A stretch of DNA of 64,000 bases from an uncultured Verrucomicrobia subdivision 3 bacterium (lineage in GTDB: Bacteria > Verrucomicrobiota > Verrucomicrobiia > Limisphaerales > DASXHY01). The stretch lies in the NCBI GenBank assembly GCA_937890005.1, contig CALBZA010000075.1:9072-73071 (forward strand), in the 5' to 3' direction. This document shows, piece by piece, positions 33,537-43,300 of the stretch. Each line of letters starts with the position of its first letter. The first letter of the stretch is position 1. Under the pieces are notes generated by a model. The model worked only from the letters and a program-made list of their open reading frames with translations. It did not search any database and had not been told where the DNA came from. The position numbers were made by a program, and so were the translations under genes.

Positions 33537-36158
33537 ATGCGCCGTATTCTGACTTTGTTCCTGTTTGCGCTCGGAAGCCTGGTTTCCCTCGGAGAGTCCT
33601 GCATCAACGCCCCATATCACCTGCCACAGGTTGGCGATTCGGAACTTTGCATCCTTTCGCCGACAATCCTTGAAATCACGCAGATCACGACGAAGAACAG
33701 CCCGGCTGCTCAACCGAAGGAATGGAACCTGGTCTCAAACGGGAAGTTGCGATTGCCCGAAGCGAGAGAGTTTTCCGTGACGGCAAATGGTCGCGCGATC
33801 GAAGTGAAATCGACCGGCTTCAAACGCCGTGTTCTCTACGCGCCTTTGAAGCAACGCGATCTGCGGATCGGGAATCATCTTTATCTCGAACTCGCCAACC
33901 CGGTTCGAGACGGCGAAACCGTCGAGGTGAAAATCCCGGCCGCGAAATTCGGGTCAAAGTCCGCTCGCTTCACCGCCACAGCGGACCCGATGCGCTGGTC
34001 ACCGGCAATTCACGTCAACCAGGTTGGTTACCTTCTGAACCAGCCGAAGACGGCGATGATCGGCTTTTATCTGGGAAACCTCGGTGAATTCGATCTGTCA
34101 AAAAACGCGGCCGGAACCAACAAAACCATTTCGTTCCAGCTGATCGAAATGGTTTCCAAAAAAACTGTGTTCAGCGGCGAACTTAAGTCACGGCCGGATC
34201 GTGGTTTTCCATTCTCTTCATATCAAAAGGTTCTCGAAGCCGACTTCACGGATTTCAACCGGCCGGGCGAATACCAACTGGCCGTTCCCGGTCTGGGAAC
34301 TTCCTTTCCCTTTCGCATCGGCGATGAACCCGCTGCGAACTGGGCGCGCACTTATGCGCTCGGCATCTACCATCAGCGATGTGGCACCGACAACGCCCTG
34401 CCCTTCACACGTTTCACGCACGGTCCCTGTCATGTGGCGCCTGCCGAAGTTCCAACTCTGTCGAGAAAATTCGAAAACGTGAACTACGTGCTCGAACAGG
34501 AAACCGAGGACGCAAAAGAGAACCGCCGTCATTCCGCCAAACCGCTCAAGAACGTTTTGGCGAGCCTCTATCCTTTTGTGAATCGAGGACCGGTCGATGT
34601 TCGCGGCGGACACCACGACGCCGGTGACTACAGCAAATACACCGCGAACAGCGCCAGCTTCATTCACGCGCTGCTCTTTGCGGCGGACAATTTCCCGGGC
34701 GTTGTCGATCTCGACAATCTGGGCCTGCCCGAAAGCGGCGACGGCAGGAGCGACATCCTTCAGGAGGTGAAATGGGAGGCCGATTTTCTGGCAAAGATGC
34801 AGGATGCCGACGGTGGATTTTACTTCCTCGTTTATCCACGCGATCGCCGTTACGAGAACGACGTCACTCCCGATAAGGGCGATCCGCAGGTTGTCTTTCC
34901 AAAAACCACCGCCGCGTCCGCCGCCGCAACCGCTGCGCTCGCCCAATGCGCTTCGTCTCCGAAGTTCAAACAGCAGTTTCCCGAAGCCGCGGCGCTCTAC
35001 CTCGAAAAGGCGAAACGCGGCTGGGCCTTTCTCGAAAAGGCCGTTGCGCAACACGGCAAAGACGGCGCGTACCAGAAGATCACGCATTACGGAAACGATT
35101 TCATGCACGACGACGAACTCGCGTGGGCTGCATGCGAACTGTATCTGGCCACGGGCGATCCGAAGATCGAAGCCGTGTTGCTCGACTGGCTGAATCCGAA
35201 CGATCCCGCGACACGTAAATGGAGCTGGTGGCGGCTCTATGAAGCCTACGGCCATGCGATCCGCAGCTATGCGTTCGCCGAGCGCAGCGGTCGTTTGAAG
35301 GCGTCACAGCTCAACAAAAAGCTGTTCCAACAATGCGAGGACGAAATCATCATTGCGGCTGAAGAACAGCTCGATCGCGCCGAGAAAAGCGCCTACGGCA
35401 CCAGCTTTCCAACGGAAACAAAGAGCACCCGCACCGCCGGCTGGTATTTCTCGAGCGACGCTGCGTTCGACCTGGCTGTTGCGAGCCAGCTGAATTTTCC
35501 GAGCCGCAACGATCCACGTCCGAAATTTCGCCGCGCGCTGCTCAGCAACATCAATTACGAGTTCGGCTGCAACCCGGTGAATGTCACCTTCCTCACCGGC
35601 ACGGGATCCCGTCCGCCGCGCGAAATCGTGCATCAATATGCCCAGAACGATCGCCGCGTGCTGCCGCCGGCGGGCATTCCGCTGGGAAACATCCAGGACG
35701 GCTTTGGCTGGCTCGACTTTTACGAGAAGGAACTGGGCGAGTTGAGTTTTCCTGCGGACGACGACCACGTCGCGCCCTACCCGATTTACGATCGTTGGGG
35801 CGACAGCTTCAATCTCAAGACTGAGTTCGTCATTTCGAATCAGGCCCGCGCCCTCGCTTATCTCTCATGGCTCATGGCTGAGACGTCATTGAAAACGCAG
35901 GCGTGGAAAGCAGCGTCGGCCAAAATCACCCCCGTGCCATCGACATTGAATCCGAGGGAAACCGCTCGGTTTCAACTTCACGCGCCAGATTTGGATCTAC
36001 TTTCGTCGAGAATCATTTGGGAATCGGGCGGCGAACCGAAGCGGGGTGCCGCGTTCGAATTCACTCCCACCCGAAGCGGCGGGTTCTGGATCGAAGCGGA
36101 GGCATTGCTTCCCGATGGCCGCCGCGTGGTTGCGGTCACCAATGTCGTCGCCCGATGA
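33537..36158 (+). CDS. GH9-family glycoside hydrolase (cellulase-type)
   Basis: 873 residues. Signal peptide (about 1-20), an N-terminal region, an Ig-like cellulase-N domain (about 155-265, HVNQVGYLLNQPKTA), then a GH9 (alpha/alpha)6 catalytic domain (about 275-785). The catalytic pair of Asp lies in GGHHDAGDYSKY (D361, D364) and the acid Glu in LKTEFVISNQ (E763). A C-terminal Ig-like module of ~85 residues follows. GH9 enzymes cut beta-1,4-glucan; some act on glucomannan or mixed-linkage glucan. It is divergent from the response regulator and 71 bases before the sensor kinase. The open frame extends 58 codons upstream over the regulator promoter; the signal peptide fixes the start. Confidence 0.9.
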   Translation: MRRILTLFLFALGSLVSLGESCINAPYHLPQVGDSELCILSPTILEITQITTKNSPAAQPKEWNLVSNGKLRLPEAREFSVTANGRAIEVKSTGFKRRVLYAPLKQRDLRIGNHLYLELANPVRDGETVEVKIPAAKFGSKSARFTATADPMRWSPAIHVNQVGYLLNQPKTAMIGFYLGNLGEFDLSKNAAGTNKTISFQLIEMVSKKTVFSGELKSRPDRGFPFSSYQKVLEADFTDFNRPGEYQLAVPGLGTSFPFRIGDEPAANWARTYALGIYHQRCGTDNALPFTRFTHGPCHVAPAEVPTLSRKFENVNYVLEQETEDAKENRRHSAKPLKNVLASLYPFVNRGPVDVRGGHHDAGDYSKYTANSASFIHALLFAADNFPGVVDLDNLGLPESGDGRSDILQEVKWEADFLAKMQDADGGFYFLVYPRDRRYENDVTPDKGDPQVVFPKTTAASAAATAALAQCASSPKFKQQFPEAAALYLEKAKRGWAFLEKAVAQHGKDGAYQKITHYGNDFMHDDELAWAACELYLATGDPKIEAVLLDWLNPNDPATRKWSWWRLYEAYGHAIRSYAFAERSGRLKASQLNKKLFQQCEDEIIIAAEEQLDRAEKSAYGTSFPTETKSTRTAGWYFSSDAAFDLAVASQLNFPSRNDPRPKFRRALLSNINYEFGCNPVNVTFLTGTGSRPPREIVHQYAQNDRRVLPPAGIPLGNIQDGFGWLDFYEKELGELSFPADDDHVAPYPIYDRWGDSFNLKTEFVISNQARALAYLSWLMAETSLKTQAWKAASAKITPVPSTLNPRETARFQLHAPDLDLLSSRIIWESGGEPKRGAAFEFTPTRSGGFWIEAEALLPDGRRVVAVTNVVAR

Positions 36159-36229
36159 AAATTATTCCGACACGCTGAGAATCTGAATCGAACGTTGCGG
36201 CGAAAGAAACGAGCCGGTTAATTTGGCGC

Positions 36230-39200
36230 ATGCCTGCCAGCGATTTGATTCGCAAACATAAAGCTCGAACATCCGCCATCCTGATTCTCTGGCTGTTGCT
36301 CATCCCCTTCGACCGGCTGCACGGAGAATTGATCACCACCCTTCAGCAGCTGACTCATTCGGTGGCGTCACGGAATCATCTGAAAGCCGATGTCGATCTG
36401 GAAGTGACCGTCTGTTCCGCCAGCAGCCGCGAGATCGGGGTCCTGATTGTTCGGGATGAAACCGGAGTCGAACTGCTGCAAGTGGGGCCTTTGGAAACAA
36501 ATGTTCAACCAGGGGACCGTCTGCGCATTCAGTATCAATCGTGCCTGCTGCGAAAGCGTGACATCGGCGTGCAGCTTTCCGCGCCGCCTGTGATCAACAA
36601 CGACGGACTGCATTCCATCACGGTAGCCACGCAGAAGGTTTCATTGCGGGCCGGCAAAATTCCCATTCGCGTCGAGTGGTTCAACTATTGGCGCACCTAT
36701 TCGTTGAACGTGGCCATCACTCCCGCGGATGGCGTCCTGCAACCGATTCCGTCTTCCAATCTCTGGCACACCGAGATCGCCGGAGGCGAAACCAACATTC
36801 TGCCCGGACTGGTGGCCGAATCATTCGAAGGAACCTGGGAAGTGATGCCAGACTTCCATCTGCTCGTTCCCGTCAAGGTCGGCGTCGTCACAAACTTCAA
36901 TTTAAGTTTCGCCTCACGGTCCGAACGGGTGGGCCTCCGATTCTCCGGTCTGCTCGATATTCCGGCGGACGGCACGTATCAGTTCGCGGTGTCATCGGAC
37001 GACGGAGCGCTGTTGTTTCTGGGAGATGACAATGTCCCAGTAAGCCGGGCGGGAAAATCCACGGTGCCGGCGCCCGAACCGGGAAGACTTCTCGGCGGCA
37101 ATTTCAACCACCTGAACGAACGGCTCTGGACCGTGGTGGAAGGCCGCGTCACTTCCATCTCACCTGTCGGCAAAGGATTCAGCTTCGACCTTGGAATCGA
37201 TCGCCACACCATCACCGTGAGGCTCATCGATGCAGCGGGTTTGAAATCCTCGGATCTGATGAATTCGCGCATCCGCATCGTGGGAGTTGGCAGACCGGTG
37301 ATGACTCTGAATCAGGTTCCCGTGCTTGGAAGGTTGGTGGCCGCAAATGCCGGCGACATCGTTTTCCTCGAACCGGCGGGCCAGGAAACGCCCGCGCTGC
37401 CGATCACCTCGGTCGCCAGAGTCCAAAGCCTGCCGATTGATCTTGCGCGGAAAGCATTGCCCGTGCGCATCCGCGGCACGGTGACCGACTCCACCAAAAC
37501 CGGTCAGGAACACTGGATGTCGTTCCAGGACGACACTCGGGGCATTTTTGTCAGTCTGAGAGCGATTACAAATGCCACGCCGATGTTTGGCGAACTGTGG
37601 GAGCTTGAAGGCCGAAGCGCCGCGGGTGATTTCGCTCCGGTGGTGGTTGCTGAGAAAGTCACGCCGCTCGGCGAGGGATTGCTTCCCCAACCAATTCAAC
37701 CGACCTGGCCCGAACTGCTGAACGGAAGTCTTGATGTCCAATGGGCTGAACTGAAGGGCGTCGTCACCGACGTTCACAGCAACACCATCAGTCTGCACCT
37801 GCCGGAAGGCAGGCTGGACGTTGAGCTGGAAGGCAGGTTCGAATCGGAACTGAAGCCATTCCTCAAAGACGTCGTAAAAATCCGCGGCGTGCTCTATGCC
37901 GTCTGGGATGCCGCGACGCGGGAAGTGCGCGTCGGACGCGTCATGATGCGCAACTCCACGGTGACGGTCGAAATATCGGCACCGCCAGATCCATTCGATG
38001 CCGTGCTTCGGACTCCGCGTGAGCTGCTGCTGTTCGATGCTCAGGCATCCGCGTTCCGATCCGTCAAGGTGCGCGGCCAGATTGTTTACGTCGATGCCTC
38101 GCAAATTTTTGTCGAAGCGGACGGAACAGGATTGCGCCTGCTCCCAACACAGGCGATCTCCTTCCAACTCGGCGACATCGTGGATGCGGTCGGGTATCCG
38201 GACATTGGCCGGTCGGAACTGTTGTTGCGCGAAGTGATTCTGAGGAAAATCGGCGAAGGACCATTGCCGGATCCAAAACGTCTCGAAGAAGCCGATCTCT
38301 TGCTGCCGAACCTCAATTCACGACGCGTCCGCGTCGAAGGAAAACTTCTCGGATGGCACGATGAACAAGGAGCGCTCGTGCTCGAAATGCAAACCGGCAC
38401 CCGGCTTTACGTGGCGCGCGTCTCCAGGGCGGATTCCGATCCCGGAGCGTTGCGGGTCGGAAGCAAGCTGGCGTTGACCGGCGTCTATGTTGGACGCGGA
38501 AACGAAATCGGAAATGGAAAGGTCGATACCGAGTCATTCCAGCTGCTGCTCAATTCTCTCAGCGATCTCGTGATCCTGTCGCAACCCCCGTGGTGGACTC
38601 TGCCCAGGTTGCTGGCGCTCGTCGGCGTGCTGCTGGTGATCCTCATCTTCACGATCATCTGGAACACGCAGCTGAGACGACTTGTCGAACAACGGACGAG
38701 TCAGCTTCAGCGTGAAATTCGAGAACGCGAACGCGCCGAACGCGAACATGCGTTGGAGACGGAACGTTCCCGAATCGCAAGGGATCTCCACGACGACCTC
38801 GGTTCCAGCCTCACGGAAATCAGCGTCCTGGCCAGCACCGGACAGCTTCCCCACTCCAGCCCGTCAGCCCATCGGGATCTCTTCCAGGCGATCGGCCGCC
38901 GCGCGCGTGGGCTGATCTCCGCATTGGACGTGATCGTCTGGGCAGTAGATCCGGAGGACAACTCGCTACAATCCCTCGCCGACTACCTCACCGGCTACAC
39001 GAACGATTTCTTTTCCCATACAGGGATCACGTGTCGTTTCGACGTACCTGTATCGTGCCCGAACATCCGCCTGGAAGGACGTGTCCGTCACGATGTCCTG
39101 ATGGCGGTCAAGGAAACGCTGAACAACATCGTTCGGCATGCGAACGCGACGGAGGTTGAGTTCCGCCTGCGGGCAGATGAAACCCTGTTGGAAATCGACA

Positions 39201-39397
39201 TCACGGACAACGGCCGGGGCATTGAAAATTCAGCTCCCGGCTCGGGACACGGTCTCAAAAACCTGTCCACCCGGCTTGCCAGCCTTGGTGGCAACTGCAC
39301 GGTGGAGCGACATGCCGAAGGCGGAACCTTGGTGAAGATACGGCTTCCCTTGAACAGCCCGGCGAACTCTGCCGTTCCTTCAGAGGAATATCCGTGA
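36230..39397 (+). CDS. Sensor histidine kinase with PA14-related extracytoplasmic region
   Basis: 1055 residues. An N-terminal signal/anchor (about 12-32) leads to a ~750-residue extracytoplasmic region. Residues about 139-275 match PA14-type modules: the tail of one (AGKIPIRVEWFNYW) and the front of another (VAESFEGTWEVMPDF, then PADGTYQFAVSSDDGALLFL). Several OB-like beta repeats follow (about 300-780). After a TM at about 789-811 come a short coiled coil, a HisKA_3 dimerisation domain with phospho-acceptor His854 (ARDLHDDLG) and a HATPase_c domain (NNIVRHANA, TDNGRGI, GHGLKNL). PA14 modules often bind carbohydrate, so it may sense polysaccharide. Probable partner: the NarL-type regulator across the GH9 gene. 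Confidence 0.87.
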   Translation: MPASDLIRKHKARTSAILILWLLLIPFDRLHGELITTLQQLTHSVASRNHLKADVDLEVTVCSASSREIGVLIVRDETGVELLQVGPLETNVQPGDRLRIQYQSCLLRKRDIGVQLSAPPVINNDGLHSITVATQKVSLRAGKIPIRVEWFNYWRTYSLNVAITPADGVLQPIPSSNLWHTEIAGGETNILPGLVAESFEGTWEVMPDFHLLVPVKVGVVTNFNLSFASRSERVGLRFSGLLDIPADGTYQFAVSSDDGALLFLGDDNVPVSRAGKSTVPAPEPGRLLGGNFNHLNERLWTVVEGRVTSISPVGKGFSFDLGIDRHTITVRLIDAAGLKSSDLMNSRIRIVGVGRPVMTLNQVPVLGRLVAANAGDIVFLEPAGQETPALPITSVARVQSLPIDLARKALPVRIRGTVTDSTKTGQEHWMSFQDDTRGIFVSLRAITNATPMFGELWELEGRSAAGDFAPVVVAEKVTPLGEGLLPQPIQPTWPELLNGSLDVQWAELKGVVTDVHSNTISLHLPEGRLDVELEGRFESELKPFLKDVVKIRGVLYAVWDAATREVRVGRVMMRNSTVTVEISAPPDPFDAVLRTPRELLLFDAQASAFRSVKVRGQIVYVDASQIFVEADGTGLRLLPTQAISFQLGDIVDAVGYPDIGRSELLLREVILRKIGEGPLPDPKRLEEADLLLPNLNSRRVRVEGKLLGWHDEQGALVLEMQTGTRLYVARVSRADSDPGALRVGSKLALTGVYVGRGNEIGNGKVDTESFQLLLNSLSDLVILSQPPWWTLPRLLALVGVLLVILIFTIIWNTQLRRLVEQRTSQLQREIRERERAEREHALETERSRIARDLHDDLGSSLTEISVLASTGQLPHSSPSAHRDLFQAIGRRARGLISALDVIVWAVDPEDNSLQSLADYLTGYTNDFFSHTGITCRFDVPVSCPNIRLEGRVRHDVLMAVKETLNNIVRHANATEVEFRLRADETLLEIDITDNGRGIENSAPGSGHGLKNLSTRLASLGGNCTVERHAEGGTLVKIRLPLNSPANSAVPSEEYP

Positions 39398-39404
39398 GTC
39401 AACA

Positions 39405-39445
39405 CCCGCGCTGCCACTGAATCGGAATCGCTCCGATTTCGCGGG
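39405..39445. terminator. Nested hairpin between convergent kinase and SGNH genes
   Basis: Outer arms CCCGCG / CGCGGG enclose AATCGGA, five bases, TCCGATT. It fills the 49-base gap between the convergent stop codons. There is no clear T run on either strand, so termination is inferred from position and fold. Confidence 0.4.
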
Positions 39446-39446
39446 A

Positions 39447-40310
39447 TCAGTTGCCGGGCTCAGGTCCAAGTTCACCGTTGGCCCTGGGATCGCCGGTGGG
39501 CGGCGGCGCGTGATCGGTCGCGGCGGGTGGGCCGAGGATTTCGGTGAAGATCGGTTTCAACGCATCAGCCCAGATCTGATAGGCCTTCACATTCGGATGA
39601 AGCCTGTCACTCGACATGCCGGGAAACAGCTTTCCATCCGCATCCGCCAGCTTGTCATTCACGTTGATGTAACGAAGCTTTTTGCCATCCGCCATTGCAG
39701 CGAGGTTGGCGTTGATCTTATTGATCTCGGGAATGACGGCCATGTTGTCGTTCCGCGGGAAAAGTCCGGTAAGAATGATCACGGCATCCGGCACCTTTTC
39801 CTGGCATGTGCGGACGATGGCTTTGATTCCGCGCGTGATGTCCTCCACCTTTTCATCTCCGCCCGGCACCGTGCCAACGTTGTTGATGCCTGCGAGAATC
39901 ACGAAGATTTTTGGCTGCACGCCCTCCAGTTCGCCGTTCTGAAGGCGCCAGAGAATGTTCTGGGTGCTGTCCGCGCCCCAGCCGAAATTGCCCGCGTTCC
40001 AGCCAAAGAAATTCGTCGTCCAGTTCTCCAACAAATGTCGGTAGGCGCGATCCTTTGTTCCCCATCGGCGTGTGATGGAATCGCCGATGAAATAAATGTC
40101 GATGCCGCCCTTCTTCGCTTTCTCAACCAGTTGCTGATGCGCCACCTGCGAATTTCGGTCGTTGCGCGGCATTGGTTTGTCTGCGACTGCCCTGTAGGGA
40201 GGCGCGGTCCTTGCGGGCGCCGCGGAGTTGGTCTGGGCCATGCCGGTGTTGCACGAGAGAAGTGCCGCAGCCGGGAGGCAAACAAGGTGAAGCAATCGTG
40301 TTTTGATCAT
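39447..40310 (-). CDS. SGNH/GDSL hydrolase (secreted)
   Basis: 287 residues. A signal peptide (about 1-25), with a possible lipobox LLSC at Cys20, precedes an SGNH fold. Block I is IGDSIT with Ser78, the Gly block is NFGWGADS, block III is LAGINNVG, and the catalytic Asp/His are in SDRLHPN (D235, H238). The C-terminal tail is Pro/Gly-rich. Such enzymes in polysaccharide clusters often remove acetyl groups from xylan or other glycans; here that is inferred from the neighbours. It is 6 bases after the stop of the large lamin-tail protein gene, so the two are probably co-transcribed. Confidence 0.85.
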   Translation of the reverse strand: MIKTRLLHLVCLPAAALLSCNTGMAQTNSAAPARTAPPYRAVADKPMPRNDRNSQVAHQQLVEKAKKGGIDIYFIGDSITRRWGTKDRAYRHLLENWTTNFFGWNAGNFGWGADSTQNILWRLQNGELEGVQPKIFVILAGINNVGTVPGGDEKVEDITRGIKAIVRTCQEKVPDAVIILTGLFPRNDNMAVIPEINKINANLAAMADGKKLRYINVNDKLADADGKLFPGMSSDRLHPNVKAYQIWADALKPIFTEILGPPAATDHAPPPTGDPRANGELGPEPGN

Positions 40311-40316
40311 ATCGGT

Positions 40317-43300
40317 TCAGTCCTGTGCCGGTGTCACAAGGCGGAAAAATCGCCCCGTTTCCAACGGCGCATTGTTCGTGAATCCGGCGATCCGGTTCGT
40401 CGGATGCGCCGCGAAGTCAGCCAGCTTGAGCCATTGCGGATCTGAAAGGTTTTGTTTGTAGAGCAGACTGTAGGTGCGATTGGACACGGCTTTGAATTTC
40501 ACACTGACCCCACCTGGAACGCCCGCAATCTCTTCAAACTGGAGAACGTCAGCCGCATCGTTGGGATGCGTGCCGGCCCAATACTCCTGGATGTTTGTCA
40601 GCCCGTCATGGTCTGGATCTTCATCGGCATCCGGAATGAACACATGGGTTCCGTTTTCCTGTTCCCATGCGTCCGGCATACCATCGCCATCCGAGTCGCT
40701 GGTCCCGACAGCATTGCCCGGAGTGGGCGCGGCGGCGACCCAGTGCGCGGGATCATTTCCAAACGCCGAGACAGGCGAACGTTGAAGAGACATGCCGCCA
40801 CCATCGGCTGCGGGCGGCCATGGATCGCGGTCGTTGTAACGGACGGAATCCATCACCACGTATGGCACGGCGTCAACGTTGGGTTTGTCCGGAGCCAGCA
40901 GATCGATGGTTTCGCCGCTGTTTTGCAACTGCCCGGCATAGGGACCGAAGATCGCCACGTTTTCCGGCACGTCGTATTTCGCGCGGAAGTTCGCCTCGCT
41001 GGTTGATATGACCAGTATCGTCTCGTTCGGACCGATCACAGTGTTCGGCGGGAAAACGTAATCGATGCCGTTGAACTTCCATCGGTTCGTCGGAAATTCG
41101 GTGCTGAACAATGAGACGGGATTCGAAGTGATGTTGACCAGTTCGACGAACTCGTAACCGCCCGGCTCCGGGTTGTAATGAAGTTCGCTGATCACCACAG
41201 GACCGATCTGTGGACCTGCATTGGCCGAGCCGAGTGTTCGCGCCAGCTCCTGTGGGAAAAATTCGTCGCCGACACTGTTCACCACCCGGCCAAAGCTCAC
41301 GCCATTGAACGACGGCCCGAATACCGCCGCATGACTGTAGCCGGTCAGAGTTCCATCCGCGCTCGCAGAGAAAAGATGCACGTCGTCACCCACAGAACTC
41401 AGGAGGAAACTCGTGGCCGAACCGGGCGATGCGTTGAAGTCATCGGCATCGAAAACAATGTATCCGCCGGCGGGAATGATGGTGTTGTTCGGTATCCGGA
41501 ACTTCTTCGGCGTGTCCGGTTCGTCGGTCAAATACCAGCCGCCAATGTTCACATTCGTCGCCGTGGGATTGAACAGTTCGATGGAATCCTTCAGCGGCGG
41601 ATCGGTGTGCGTCAGGACTTCATTGATCACAATCGGCGCAATGAACGGAGGGGGATCATCCGCCCCCGGTGAACCGCCCGGATTCGTGCTGGCGCGCCAG
41701 CGATTTCCCCGATCCGGCGCCTGCGAATACGGAAGCTTCGCCTGCACGAGCGAGAAGTCGGCGACATCCGGAGTCACCGGCCACTCGGGGCGATCGTCGT
41801 AGGTCACCGAAAAGACCACGGAGCCGGATGGATGCGAAAGCGTGAGTTGCTCGCCGGCATTATCGAGCTGTCCCGTGTAGGTGCCATGAACCGTCACACC
41901 CGGATATTTCACGGCAAACGATGCCGGATCTCTGGCCAGCACGAAGAACGCTCCCGGAGCCAGGATGGAGCCATTTGGAAACGTAAATGTGATTCCGCTG
42001 GTGAATGTCAGGCCGGAAAGATTCAGCGAATTGGTGCCCGTGTTTTTCAGTTCCAGAAACTCAAGGTTGTTGCCCGCGATCCCACCCAGCGCCGGCGGGT
42101 TATACATGATTTCCGTGAGCGCAAGGGAGCTGAAATCCTGCGGCGTAAAGAACATCGCTTCAACCAACGCACTCCAGTTTCCTGATGCGAAAACGCGGGC
42201 TTTCACCAATGTGGGGGCGTTGATCGAAATCGGCGCCGAATACGCCTGTGCTCCAGGGGCCAGGGCGCCGGTTCCATATTGCCGCGGATCGGTTCCATCG
42301 ACAGTGAAGTAGATCACTCCCGTCGTGTTCGTGTGCGAAATCGTGAGTGTAAATCCGTCCGGAACATTGCCGCCATGCTGGCTGAATTGCGGCGCGCCGA
42401 TCGTCGGATACAGGTCCGCCGCCTGCAAACGCGGGATCAACCGCTGATTCATCACGTTCGGATACCAGTTCGTATAAAGCTTCTGAAGTTCGACGAGCCA
42501 GTGTTCGTCGCGCGTGAGGGTAACCCCGGTTCCGAGGTCGCCATTGATCGTGAATTTGCGCGCATCGCCCCATCTTGCAGACTCCCCGACCATGGCACGA
42601 TCGATCTCCGCCGCGAGCCTTTGCATCCGGGCGATGTTGTTCGACGCCGTGAGTGCGCCGCCATTGAACAGATGTTTCTGAACCCGATCGCCGTACATCC
42701 GGCGGAACTCCGGCCAGTTGCGCAGTTGCGAATAAATTCGCGACGGCATGTGATTGGCGCTCACATTCACGCGATCTTCCGTTCGCGAACGGTTCATCGC
42801 AATCTCCTGATCCCACGGCAGGAAAATCCACTTTGTACCGGGAAGACCCGTGACCGGATTGGCGCGGCGACGTGCGGCGAACCAGTTGTGCGGGTTGGAA
42901 TCCTGCAACCAGTCGTTCGCCTCAACCAGTGCGTGCAGCAACATGTAATCGATCAGGTTATCCACGTCGATCTGCGCAAGGACCGCCTGGAAGGCGGATT
43001 CGCTGTTGATGCCGGCGTTCACAAATGCGATCAGATTGGTCCAATCCGCATCCGTGCCATCCTGCAGTTCGGCCTTGAAGCCGCCCGAAAAGTCGAGGCG
43101 ATCCTTCACAATGTCCCAATCCTTCTTCAATCCGCCGAGATGGTTTGCAAAGAAGGCGGTGTCGAGTCGCTCGCTGGGATTGTAAATGCCCCAATAAAGT
43201 CCATTCACGTAGAGATGAACGTGACGGCTTCGCGAAGCGAGATGTCCCATGTCCCGCATCGCCTCGCGCACCCAGATGTCACGAAGATACGTGGCATGCT

